Source: Brugia malayi
Taxonomy: Eukaryota; Nematoda; Chromadorea; Rhabditida; Onchocercidae
Reading direction: 5' to 3'
DNA length: 64,000 nucleotides
NCBI RefSeq assembly: GCF_000002995.4
Contig: NW_025062477.1
Span: 12,010,696 to 12,074,695, forward strand
Shown: positions 26,001 to 40,700 of the stretch, one piece after another
Position numbering within the stretch: position 1 is the stretch's first letter
Layout of the letters: each line of letters begins with the position of its first letter
Program-made: the position numbers and the translations under genes
The notes under the pieces: model-generated
The model's input: only the letters and a program-made list of their open reading frames with translations
Database searches by the model: none
Told to the model about the DNA's origin: nothing

Positions 26001-29000
26001 GTTAACGCAAACAGAAGACGTTTAATTATTTTGAAATTTTTTTTTTCTTCAAAATAAAAAAAGACTAAATTAAATATACTTAAATATTTTTTTACTGAAA
26101 ATAAAAATATATAAGTTAAAAAATATTTGTAGTAAAACTTTTAAAAATACTTCTGGTCGAAAAAAAAAATTTTTGATTCAATAATATTTTTTTTCACACT
26201 TCTTTTTCTATTTTTTTTTTTTCTTTGATTTGAACAAAAATTTGTACTTTAAAAGAAAACGCATAGTAGCAAAAAAGAAAAGAGAAGAAAATTATATTTC
26301 ATACTTTAATTTAAATTTATTTTCAATTTTTAAATTTTTAAAAAGTTTTGATTGATAAATTGCTGATCAGTGGATTTGTACAGTAATTTACTGATCGACA
26401 CATTATTGATTCGAAAAATTGTGTTTACTGATCGACATATTATTGATTCGATAAATTTGTGAAATAAATAAGATCAATTTTCAATTGTTGATCAAGAAAT
26501 TGCTGATCGATGAATTTGTACAATTAATTATTGATCGATAAAGTATTAAATCGGCAAATTTGTGCAATAAATAAAATAGTTTAAAAAAAAAAAAAGTTTA
26601 GCAAAAAAAATTGAAATAAATTTTTCATGGAATTTTTCTTTTTTTTTTTCTTAAAAAAAAACCTCAAGGAGTAATTTCTCTTGTCGTTTTCGTCGTAACA
26701 TTTCCGGATTGTTTTCTCGTTTTGCTTTCAATTTTTTCAATTGAAATTTCAACCAATCATCGGCATTTTCAGCATCTGTCAATGAATCATAACGATTGTG
26801 AGCAAACAATCGATTATCGGAAGATTCACTGAAAAATATTAATGAATTTATTAATTCTAATTTAAATCAAAATAATTCTAATAATTTATTTTTGATGAAT
26901 AATTTGATAGAAGAAAAAGAAAAGAAATCAAAAATATTTCTTTTCTTTTTTAAAAAATATTCAACTAAATATTATAATTAAAAAAGAAATTATTACTTCT
27001 TTTTTTTTTTGGGATTTTTTTCTTTTTTTTTTGATAAATTATATAATTATAAAAATTACTAATCTTTCTTTTTTACTTTTTATTATTGCATTTTTTGTGC
27101 AAAAAAAAAAATTTGTTTATTTATGAATGTGTTGATTTACCGATAAAACGGAGCGGAAGTAGCAGAGCGACAATTACGCATTCGAAATGCTTCCCGATTC
27201 TGATTTACATTGTTAAGCGAAATTGTTGGCTTCGATGATAAGAAATAGTCATCAAAATTTGATTGATTTCTAAAAGGGGAAAAAAAAAAAGAATAAAAAA
27301 TTTTCTTTTTACTACTAAAATTAAAATTTCTTCATTTTATCTTTTTTTAATAGCAAAAATGGAAAATAGCTGTATACATAGCTTACATTTTTTATTTGAA
27401 TTTATTTTGAAATCAAATTTGAATTTCTAATTGAAAATGGAAAAAATAAAACTAAGCTAATTTTTCTCAACAAAAAATAAAAGAAATAATTTAATTTTCT
27501 ATCATTTATAAAAACAGAGTGGAAATAATGCAAATTTAGTTTACAGCAATTTTTTATGCAAAATTTTAAATTTAGAATAAGAGAACAAAAAAGCAGAAGG
27601 AAATTTTAAATATTGTTGCAATCAAAATTATAAAAATTAGGTAAAAAATAAATCTATTTTTGTTTACTTTTTGTTTATTTAATTTCTTTTTTCTTAGGTA
27701 AATTTATTTGATTTAATCAAAAATTAAAAGTTTTCATTTTTTTTTATTTCATCGTTTATTTATTTATACTTTTTCTTTCTTTTTTTTAAAATACTTCATT
27801 ACTTCTGCATTCGTTTTATCGGTAAGCAATTTTTTTTAAACAATTTTTTGCAGACTAAAAATTTCATTTCATTTTCAAAAAAAAAAACTAACATAAATTT
27901 ATAATCAATCTTTCTACTATTCATTTGTAATGTTAAAAGAAAAAAAATTAACTTAAAATAAAATATATAATTTGTAGCAAAATTCCTTTCTTATAATAAT
28001 ATTTAAAATAAATGAGAAAGAAAATAAATTAATGAATGAGTAATTAATTATTTAGATCAAATATTTGTTCTAATTATAACTAATTGTAGTTATAACCTAA
28101 TTTATTGCTTTATGAAATTTTTGAAAAAGTAAAAAAAAAATTATAGAAGTAATTGAATTTGATCAAAAAATACTACTTAATATTGTTGTTTATATTAGCA
28201 TAATTTAGCAATAAAAGCATGCTTAGATGGTTACTGCATCGTGCATTTGCATCGCGCATTTGCACGAATGCAATTTTCAATGCTTGCTAATATAAACTAA
28301 AATAAATTTAAAATCAAATAGGAAATCATAAATGCCAACATTATATCATATATTACTATTGATAAATTTTCAATTGAATATTTTAATTCATATGAAAAAA
28401 AAAGACAAAAAAGCTTTCCAACTTACAATTTAAATTAATAAATCATTTTGCATCCTTTCGCTATTTGATAAAATTTTATTATTATTTATTTGTTATTAAA
28501 ATTTAAAAGTTAACATTACTAAAAGTAACAAAATTGAATATTTATAAGTCATATATGTATATATTCATGCATTAAATTCAGTAAAATTAGTTCGATAATT
28601 TTAGTATCGATTAGTCAATAAAGAATTAAATTAGATTTGATAGGAATTAATTAATATTTTGATATTAAATAGTTATAAAAAATAGTTTTTTAGGAATTAA
28701 TTCAACACAAAATATCAAAACATTCTTTATTCTTTTTTTTCTAATACTTCAATCCTTGTTTTTGTTAATATTAGTATTATACAAATTACTAAATAAGTCG
28801 ATATCGAATACTTTTGCAGTAATTAAAATTATTTTTTCAAATACTAAATTTATTTTATTCATTATTTATAGGAAAAATTTGCCCTTTTTTTTGCTTTTAA
28901 TATTTTAATTCTTTAAATTTCTAATAATTTCAAACTTCCAATCTTTAATTGTTAATTAATTTTTTCAAAAAATAAATATATAATTGAGAGTGGAAAATAT

Positions 29001-31570
29001 TAGATAGTAAAACTTACTGATAGATTTTATTTTTTCCCGATATTCCGTTACTTTTCAAATTAGGTTCGTTCATTTTTGCTACTGCATCATCCGTTGTTGT
29101 TGTTGTTGTTGCTGTTATTGTTGTAGCTGCTGTTATTGTTGTATTATTTGTAAGTTAATTTTGATTCATATTTTTATTATCAAATTAATGTTCATAATCT
29201 TCTCTATTTAGATAAATAATTATCTTAATTATCAAATTCATTCTTATCACTTTTCTGTATAGATAATTAATTATTTTAATTATCAAATTCATTCTTATCA
29301 CTTTCCTGTATGGATAATTAATTATCTTATTATCAAATTCATTCTTATCACTTTCCTGTATAGATAATTAATTATCAAATTCATTCTTATCACTTTCCTG
29401 TATAGATAATTAATTATCAAATTCATTCTTATCACTTTCCTGTATAGATAATTAATTATCAAATTCATTCTTATCACTTTCCTGTATAGATAATTAATTA
29501 TCTTATTATCAAATTCATTCTTATCACTTTCCTGTATAGATAAATAATTATCATATTATCAAATTCATTCTTATCACTTTCCTGTGTAGATAATTAATTA
29601 TCAAATTCATTCTTATCACTTTCCTGTATAGATAATTAATTATCTTATTATCAAATTCATTCTTATCACTTTCCTGTATGGATAATTAATTATCTTATTA
29701 TCAAATTCATTCTTATCACTTTCCTGTATAGATAATTAATTATCAAATTCATTCTTATCACTTTCCCTATTTAGATAATTAATTGTTTTACCTGTTTTAT
29801 TAATTGCATTATTTCTAATCGGTACTGTTGCTTGTGATGTATAAGTAAGATAGAAATCTGGATCGCAAAGATCATCCAAATCACTGCTAAATTAAAAATT
29901 AAATTAAATTTTTAAAGAAGAGAAAGAAAAAAGGAAGTAAAAATAAAATGGGAGGTTTTTACTCTAAAAAGAAGGATCAATGCATAGATGATAAAATGAC
30001 AAAATATTTTTTTTTTTTTTTTTTTGATAAATATATGATAACTATAAAAAGAAAGGAGAATAAAAAAAAAAAAAAAATGATTGAGCAATAAATAAAAGTC
30101 TTATTTTAAAAAAGAAAAATAATGGAATAAGAAATGAAATATTTATTCTAAAAAAGAAAAGAAATGAAATATTTATTCTGAAAAAAGAAAAGAAATGAAA
30201 TATTTATTTTAAAAAAGAAGAAAAAATGATAAAACAAGAAATGAATTATTTATTTAAAAAAAAAAAAAAAAAAAGGAAAGAAACATACTTATAAGCATCA
30301 TCATTTAATGTTTTATATGAATCATATTTTGTTTTTCTTCGTTTTGACACATGCTTTGCTTGCTCCACAATCTATAAAAAAAAGGAGAGGAAAAAAAAAA
30401 TAAAATTTAATTTAAATAAAAAATTAAATTTAATCATTTTCGTTATTCTTTTAAGCTAAATATTAAAGTTATACGTAGTGTAACACTGCAATATCAAAAA
30501 TTACAATTTAAATGTAAATATATTAAGCAATTTAAATTAACAATTTAATTTGAAAAAAAGGAAAAATTTAATTTTTAACAAATTTTCTTTTTTTGGAAAA
30601 AATTTTAATATTTAATTTTATTCATTCATTGAAATATTATTATATTTGTGAAAAATTATGCTAATAGTTATAACTGTTCAAGTTGAAATATTTAATAAAT
30701 AAGTGAAAGAAAGAAAGAAACGTACGACAGGTTTCTCTTCATCATTTACCGGATAATTTAATTTTGATAATTCCGTTTTTGGTGTTGAATTTGCAATCGG
30801 TCCATTTCCGGTACGATTGAAATCAGTTGGCGTAACACTCATATCTGTTATTTTATTATTATCACCAAAGAAAATACCGTTCGTTATCTGAAAAAAAAAA
30901 AAAAAAAAAACGTAGAAAAAAAATGCCAACAAAAATAAGCAAATAAAAAATTTTAAATTTAAATTTAAAACTTGAACAAAATTTTATAAATTACAAAAAA
31001 TAGAAAAATAAATTTAAACGGAAAAGAAGATGAAATATTAAACAATTGAAAAAAAATATATATATATATAAGGAAAAGAGAAGTTGTCTTTAAATATATT
31101 TTTATCAAGAAATAAAATAAATTTATTGATGAAATTCTTAATTTAAATTCTAAACTTAAAAAAAAATACAAATTTTGAAAAATTTCAACAAAAATAACTG
31201 TAGTTAATAAAATTTTGAGAAAATAAAATAATTTTATAATATTAAGTCAACAAAAAAAAAAAAATAAATTTCGGTTAAATATTAATTTATCAATAAGTAA
31301 AAATTTTATTTTTCTATCTATTTCAATAAGATTGAATTCATGAAAACTTAGTAATAGCTAAGAAATTAATTAAAAACTAAAAATTATGTCTAAATTTTTA
31401 TTAAAAAAAGATTTTTAATAAATTTCAAAAAAAAAAAAAAAAAAAAAAAAAAGAAAAAAAACAAAAAGTGGAAAAATAAGGAAATAAGACTATATCATTG
31501 GTTAAAAATATTTGAAAGAATGAAGCAATAAGTGTAGTTGTTGTTGTTTAAAAAAAAATGATTGTTTCGG

Positions 31571-31601
<31 letters not shown>

Positions 31602-32843
31602 CTTTTCTTTTACTTTTTTTTTTAACAAAAATTTTCAAACTAATTGTGTGGAAAAGTTTCGAACAGAAATGTTTTTTTTTTTTTCTTCGTTTTGAAAAAT
31701 TACCCTTTTGAGATTAATATTTTTATTTTCTTTTTTCTTTTTTCTTTCTTTCGAATTCTATCTAACTTTTCTTTTTTGTAATTTTTTTTTTTTTGAAATG
31801 AAAATATTTTGCGCAATAAAAAATATATAAATATTTAGCAATTTATAAAAATTTTAATTTAAATGAAAAAAATTTTGATAAAACAATAAATTTTCATAAA
31901 ATGAACGATTTAATAGAATGTAGAAAGTTTTTTTTTCTATTTTAAAACTAACAAAAATGCAATTATTTTTTTTTTTTTCTTGTAAAATTTAAATTAAATT
32001 TTTATTCAAAATAGTTAAATTTTCTTTTTTCTATTCTTTTTCTTTCTTTTTAATATTAATTTTTATTTACTGAAAAAAAAAAAGTTTCCAACATTTTATT
32101 AAACTGAAAAAGTGAAAAAAAAAAAAGAACTTTCGGTTCATTTTTCTTTTGTGTTTCATTGGAAAAAATTGATTTGAAAATACTTTGTTCAAAAAAAAAA
32201 AATTGCTTCAATTTTTTCTTCGTTTTACTTCAAAAAAAAAAAGAAAAAATTGTTTTGAATTTAAATTGAAGCTCAAAAGAAATTTTATTTTTATGTCATA
32301 TGCATAAAATTATAAAAACTTATTTAATAAAAAAAAAAAAAGAAAAAATTTTGAAAATATTTTGTTCATTTTTTACATATTTTAATTATTATTTTTTAGA
32401 TAATTTTGTTTTTCTTTTTTTTAAGAAATAGATTTCATAAATGGCAAAATTTTACAAAATATTGTTGCAATTCAGTTTTATTCCTATTATTTTTGCATTA
32501 TAATTTCATTTCAAATTCATAAATACTAAATGGTAGTTTAAGTTTTTTTATTTTTAATTAATTTGAAAAAAAAATAACAAAATTAAATAATAAAAATCAT
32601 AATGAAAACAGGGTAAAGAAAAATAATTATGAATTTAATATGTCACATATAAATTTATATAATTTAATGAATAATTTAATGACAACTGCGCTTTATATTT
32701 TATCATAAATTAATCTAAACAATATTTAATAATTTTGCTTACAATTTTTAAAATAATATGTTATTATACTAAAACATTTTTCAGGAAGCAAAAATCAAAT
32801 TACAATTTGAAATTTCAAATTAACTGAATAAATGTACTGTATC

Positions 32844-32893
<50 letters not shown>

Positions 32894-35800
32894 ACTATCA
32901 TTGTTTAATATGCGTAAAATTTTATATTTTCCTTTTTCAAAATAAAATTTATTATTTTAAATTATTTTATTTTCTTCTCTTAATTCACAATTTCAAATTA
33001 AATAAATTATTGATATGTCAATATGGTTGTTTTATACATAAATTTATTATGCAAAATATATATTAAATCAAAGTTAATTAAAATTGAAGTTGATTAATTA
33101 AATGTTTTTTTTTTTTTGAAAAATAATGTTTTTGTAGATGTTTTCCAATTTAAATACTTTCTAACTATATTTTATCAATTAAAATATGACAAATTTCAAA
33201 TTAATATAAATTAAATGAAAGTATAAAAATAAAAAATACAAATTATTATTACTGCAATATTGTTTTTAACATTTTATTACTTTTTATTTCTAAATAATTC
33301 TAGTAATTTACCTTTTCAATATCATCTTCCCATTTTGGTGTTTCAGGTAATCGTTGCAGATCGGTTGATTTGACTGGTACCATTGCAATTTCAGATGCTG
33401 ACGGTGAAATATTTAATGCTGCTGTAGCTGTTTCATCAATTTTAAGACGTTGTGGCTTTCGTGGCGCCGTAAAATGTTCACTGAGAGCTCGAGCTGGTAC
33501 ATAGGAGAAGCATTTACTAGCTGGATCATATCTGTAAATTAATTAAAAATTAATTTAAAAAATATATTTTATTAAAAACGAAGAAAAAAAAAGAAGAAAT
33601 CAATGAAAAAAATTAATTTTGTATTATTAATTCGACTATATGCAATTGAATAAATAAATTATAGCATAACCTAATTAAAATAATACAAAATTTCATTCGA
33701 TACTTTTTACTTTTTTTTTCTAGAAAAATCAAACAAAAATTTAAGAAAAAAAAAATAAAGTTAAAAAAATTAATTTAAATAATTAAACAAAAATAAAAAT
33801 TTTAATTAGAAATGGGAAGATTTTACTCCATTTTTTTTTTTTTCATTTGCTTTAAAATTTTTTTCAATTTTAATTTCTTTCGTAAAAAAATTTTTTTATT
33901 TTCATCATTCAATTATTATTATTTCTTCTACTATCTTTTACCATCAATTACCACTATTTTTTTTTTTTTTTTTACAAATTCTTTTTTTCATTTTTATCCT
34001 TCAATTACAATATTTTCTTCTTCATAGCTAACACTAATTATTTATATTTAACTTTAAAGAAATTACTTTAATTTTAGTTTATGCACAGAATAAAAGTATT
34101 AAATTAAATTATGCTAATTCTCCGATTCTTATTTTATGATCGATTAAAATTATTAAGCTAAACAAGTTTTGTTGATAAGCAAAAAAAAAAAAAAAGTTAA
34201 TCTTATTTGATATTTGTGAAATTATTGAGAGAATGTAAATGAATAAATAATGTCAGAGAGAAATAAACAATAAACAAATCATTTCTCAAACAAAAAAGTA
34301 AACAAAAATCATTAATATCGCAGTGAATTAAGGATTAAGATAGCTTAAGATAAATGGCAGATACAAAATGCTACAATCTTCTTAAAATTTTACCCGGGGA
34401 AATTATTTAAATATTAATTCTGGGGAAATTACTTCAATATTAGTTCAGGGGAAATTATTTGAATATTATTTATTTAACTATACTATTATAATTATATTTT
34501 ATATAACTATACAATATTAAAATTTTACTCGGAGAGATTATTTCAGATAATAATTGTGTTCTACCATCTAACTTTTTTTTTTTAAACTTTATTTAACTTT
34601 CTTAAAAAAAAATTTTCACTGGGGAAATTATTTGAAATTATTAACACAGGTTAATGATTGTGTTTTAATCTTAACTACTAAATTAATTAATTTAACCATT
34701 TTTTAAATTTTATCTAACTATACTTTTTAATTATTTACCTATACTATTAACTGAACTATTAAACTATAGTATGTTTTAACCTTAACTATTACAATTAATT
34801 GTTAACTATTATCAGTGCTATCCAAGCTCTCAAATTAATACTAATTTCAATCCTGGAAAATTTTGAAAAATAATTGAGAAAATGAAGATAAAGTTAATGA
34901 TATAAACTTTATTATTATCTATTTTAACAATTATTTGTGTAATTTCAGATGACAATAAAATCTTTTTGTGTGTTGAAAATTAATTTTGACAAACATATGC
35001 CATTTTTATACAAAAAAAAAAAGAAAACTTTTACTAACGTTACGAATGTTTTGTTTTGTTATTTTTCCCTTTCAAAATTGAAAACAACAAACAAAATAAA
35101 TTTAATTAAAAAAAAAAATTTGTTTTACCTATCTTTTGCAACTAAATCAGGTTCAATACCACGTGGTGTTGCTGCGTGCTGCTCGTCTACTGGACTTGCT
35201 ACACGTACGCTTAAATTTGATCGAACGGACGCTGGAAGTACCGAATGAGCGCGTGTTATTACTTGTTCATTTCCCCTAAATATTAATTTTATTTTATTTT
35301 TATTTTTTTTGCATATATTGCTATAAATAAATAATTACAAATCAATAGAATTTATCCTTTTTTTTTTTTAAATTTATGCATTTTTTTTTTATTTTCCAGT
35401 TTTAATTCATAAAAAATTTTTTTACAATTATATTCTACGCAATTTTTAAGATGAATAAGTTTAGCGAATAGTAAAAAATATTGTAACAATTAATAAAGTA
35501 AATAATAATATTATAACAATTAACACTGGAAGATTATCCTAATATTACAATACATATAGGTTATTTTCACGTAAAAAAACACGTAGATCATTCGTAAGTG
35601 AAAAACACGTTAACAATATTTTTTTTATTTATATTACTAAATTAATTGAATAGTTTCAACAACAACAAAAAAAAAAGCTTTTGCAATTAGATGAAAACAT
35701 TTCCATTACTTTTCATAAAGTGAAAAAATAAATTCACACCACTAAATTTTTTTTTTTTTGTAAAGAAATGCAAACTTTTATAAAATTACAAAATTAATAA

Positions 35801-37688
35801 AATTAATACATTACAATAGCAAAATTTTAATAAAAGAAAATTATTTCAATATATTATAATGTGCTAATCAATTAATTAATTAGGATGCTAATTAGCATCT
35901 ATGACAAACTTTTAATGATACAACGAATCATTTTTCCGTTAGCAAAAGACAAAAAGGACAGGTAAACTTACCTTGTTTGTTCTGAGTAGTAATGATCAGT
36001 GCTAGCATTCATTCTTTCTTCCAGGTTGATACGTGGCTTTGGTGGTGGCAGCGGTGGCATGCCACTTTTTTCCTATAATAATTAATGATAATTTAATTTC
36101 AGGTGTAACCCAAATTAATTTTAATTGAAAGAAAAGAAAAACTTTTTTTTTTAATTAAATGAATTAACAAATTAATCATTTAAGACTGATTAAAACCAGA
36201 AAATTATAATTGTTAAAAGTAATAATGTTGAATAAATTGGATGAATTTTAAATAGTAAAAAATTAAAGAAGCAATTTTAAACTATTATTTTAGTTTAAGT
36301 GCAATTATTAAATTATAATTTTTATTAATTGCAAAAAAAAAAAAATTATTTAAATTTATATTTTAATAACTGATATTAATAAAATAGCTCTTCTTGATAT
36401 CATTTCTTTTTCTTGAAAATATAATTAGACATTATGTTCAGATAAAATTATTATTGCTTATCCATTTCTATTTTATAAATTTATCATTTTATTGTTATCA
36501 TTACTTTTATCATATTTTATCATATCATTATTTAATTCTATTACTTAATTATATTAGCTAAAAAAATATTTTAGCATTCATACGACCCTAATTAAACAGA
36601 TGAAATCTAATAAGAGTGACTTTTAGCAATAAATTATCATTTTTATTACATAAGAAAAAGTTTCACATAAATTTATACCCAAATAATTTTATTTTTATCT
36701 TATTTAACTGTCTAAAAAAAATCGTTTTAAAAAAATGTCATTGATACCTACTTGTGCTTTGATCAAAAATTTTAATGGATGATAATCATTTTATAAAAGT
36801 TTTAATTATTAAATCGTAATGTAGAAAAACATAATTAATTAAATGGATAAAATTTAAATGAAAATAAAAGTTGCAATCCTGTCGTAGTATTATAAATTCG
36901 AAATTAAAAATAAAGTGTTAAATTATTAATATAGATGAAAATTTTCAAAATAAAATCTGCCTAAGCAAATTTTTTTTCAAACTTCTTTCACAAATTTTGA
37001 ATAGTTCATTGGACCAGTAAATAATTTAAATGCAAAAAAAAAAAAAAAAAAAAATATGAAACAAATAGTAAAATTTCAATCAATAATTAGTTTATTTACT
37101 TTTTTCTGCAGTTTTTTACACTTTATTTTTTAAAAAAATGTAAGGTAAGAAAAAAAAGAAACGACATTTAACAATTTTAATTTCTAATTTAACAATTTCA
37201 ATTTTTAAAAAGAAACGACATTCAACAATTTTAATTCTAATTTTAATTTAATTTGCAATATTTTTATTGCAGATGCAATTTGAATTTCATTTTTTTTTTT
37301 TGAAAACAATAAAGTAAAAAGAGTATATTAGAATTTTGATTTATAAAATATCCTAAAAATTTAAGCTTAATAATATGTGAGAACAATTAAATAAAAATTA
37401 ATTAAAAAAAGAACAGAGTGAAAACATAAAAACATATATGAATGAAAGACAGAAGGAAATATAATAAATTATTTAAGTTTGATCAGAATTAATACTAAAA
37501 TAAGTTTTCAAGAAAAAAAAAAAAAAAGAAGAGAAAAAGAGTAAATTAGTGTCGTATTGAAAAAGATTGATGAATTTATTAGCCTTGCAAAGCAGATGCT
37601 TATTAAATCAGTTTTTAAAAATTTATTCTATTAGATTTCATCCACCCACAAAACTTACAAATCTGTTTGTGTGATATTATTCTGAACA

Positions 37689-37719
<31 letters not shown>

Positions 37720-40700
37720 TTTCAATATTTTCAAATTTTTTTTTCAAAAAATTGCTTCAAAATTTTGATTTTTTTGAAAAAAAAAAGTTTTAAATTTGAT
37801 CTAAAAATAACTTTGTGTTTTATTTGGGAAAAAAAAGTTTGAGATTCAATTTAAAAATAATCTTAACTTTGATTTCAAAAAAATTTTTAACTTTAATCAC
37901 AAATTTTTTTGCTTACATATGTAAAATATGATGCAATTTGAAATTAATAGCAAATTATTGCTCTATTGTAAACGAATATTTCTTTTCCTAATTTCTGGCC
38001 TACTTCAACTGGGAAAGCATTAGCATTAAATTTAATAAGCAGCCAAGAAAGTGAGGCCAAATAATTGCAATGAAATGTTACAGACTATCATTTTTGCTGG
38101 GCTAAAAGTCACCAAGCATAATCAATTTGAAAAGAGGAAGGAAAAAAAGGACAAAAGAGTGTCATTATTCACTTTATTTCGTTTTTTGTCAATTTTAGAA
38201 TTTATATGCAACAAGTAACCAAGTAACCGTGAAATCAAAATGGATAATAATAGCTTTTAGATTAGCCTAGAAAAAAAAGATAACAGCCTAGTTGATCATG
38301 GACCATAATATTCTAGCAATTGCCTAGTTGATTGGCACATAACAATGTTAATAATATGGTCACAACAGATAATGATAACGATGATAATAATGTCAATAAT
38401 CTAGTTGATAACGATGATAATAATGTCAACAATCTAGTTGGTAAGGATGATAATAATGCCAATAATCTAGTTGATAACGATGATAATAATGCCAATAATC
38501 TAGTTGATAACGATGATAATAATGCCAATAATCTAGTTGATAACGATGATAATAATGCCAATAATCTAGTTGATAACGATGATAATAATGTCAACAATCT
38601 AGTTGGTAAGGATGATAATAATGCCAATAATCTAGTTGATAACGATGATAATAATGCCAATAATCTAGTTGATAACGATGATAATAATGCCAATAATCTA
38701 GTTGATAACGAAAATTAATGACGGAAATTTTTAATAAATAACGAAAATTTTTAGTTGATAATGAATAATAATGCTAATAATTTAGATGATAATGGAACGC
38801 AATGTTAGCAGTTGTCTAGCTGATAATGATGATAACAATTGTTCAATTAGTAACAGATAGTAATGATAATAATTATCCTAGCTGATTGACAGATAACAAA
38901 GTTAATAATCTAATTGATAACATATAATAATGTTCTAGTTGATAACGAATAATAATACTAATAATCTAGTTGATAGCGATGATAATAAGTGATTTGATCA
39001 AAATATTTAAAAAGAGAATTTCCTAAAATCAATAAATAGTAAAACTGAAAAAATGAAATTTGATATGTTAGTATATTTAAGTTTTACAATGCTTATGAGA
39101 TATTATATGATAACAAATCGATATCATCGTCTAAGTTACTTATGAGATATTATATGATAACAAATCGATATCATCGTCTAAGTTACTTATGAGATATTAT
39201 ATGATAACAAATCGATATCATCGTCTAAGTTACTTATGAGATATTATATGATAACAAATCGATATCATCGTCTAAGTTACTACTTTTAGTACAAATCATC
39301 TAAATATTCTGATAACAAGCAACAATAATATATGATAATATCGAGAATAAAATCACTTTTTCCTCAAATTGAACTGATAATGATATGATAACAAGTAGAA
39401 ATTATTATTTTATTTTTAATTCAACGAAAAACAAACGGAAAAAATTAATAATTTGAAGAAAATATTAATAAACAATTAAAACAAACAAACAGACAAACAA
39501 AAAGGAAAAAACAAAAAAGGAAAGTGATAATTCAAAATAAAATCTTGCAAAAAAAAAAATTGTGAGAAATAATACCCATAAACTTTTTATATGAATTTCA
39601 TTTATTTCATCAAAAAATAAATTAAAATGAATTCCATTTATTAATTAATTAGCTAACCTAGCTAATTAGTTAAATCAGTGTAAAGTGAGAATTTCATTTT
39701 AGTTTTATTTTAATTCGAAAAAAATCTCAAACAAAAACAACAACTGACGGTTGACACGAATGAATTTAATGAATTTCGTTGTGTTGCAATAACAAATGGT
39801 TAAAATGAACAATGCAAAATTTATGTGTGATTTTCTTTTTTTTGTTGTCTTTAAATATTTCAAAAATTTTTAATTAAATTGCAAAAAACGAAAAAAAAAA
39901 GATATTAAGTTGACAAATAAATAATTTTAGCATTAGTATAGTGGGTTAAAAAATAATTTATATTTTTATTTATTCATAATAATTTTTTGTATGATTTTAC
40001 TTTATCCTTAAGTTATAATTGAGACTAAAATTAAAGTTTAACCTTTGACCTTGCATTATATTTTATCATTCATTTTCAAGAAAATGACGAGAAGAAATAC
40101 TGATAACATATGATAATCTTTTTACTCATGTAAATTATATAAAATGTCAACAAATGTAAGAAATTTTTTTAGAAATTAAAGATAACAAAAAGAATAAAAA
40201 CTTAAAACCGAAATCATAAAAATAAAAATTTGACGAAATTATAAAAAGTAATGATTTAGGCAAATTCTACATCAAATCATTTTTTTTTTTTTGATTAAAT
40301 TTTAAATTTCTCTAAATCAATTTTCATCTCTATGAAATTTGAGAAAATAAGCAAAGCATATTAGCCTTGCTTAAACAAATTTGCTAAATTTTTGATTTCA
40401 TTATCATAAATTTATTTTAATTAATTTGATTTGCAAAAAAAAAAAAAATAAAAAAAAAAGCACTTACTTATATTTAATGCATTATTTAAAAGTACAAATA
40501 GTAAAAGTATAAATATATATTACATAAAATAAATGTTGCAATTAACTAATTTAAATAATTAACACTTTTAATAATTTTGAAAATTTTAACAATTTTCTCT
40601 TTTAAGCAATTAATTATGTCGCAATTAAAATTTATATTTTAAATACATCCATTTAAATATGATTGTAACTGTTACATTAATGGCAAATAATGATGACAAT

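Noticed and set aside
34949..35248. 99-codon plus-strand frame
   Set aside because: Its second half is the antisense of tensin exon 10 and the first half is A/T-rich intron.
38313..38718. 126- and 128-codon open frames
   Set aside because: Products of the 33-bp minisatellite; they have no non-repetitive sequence of note.
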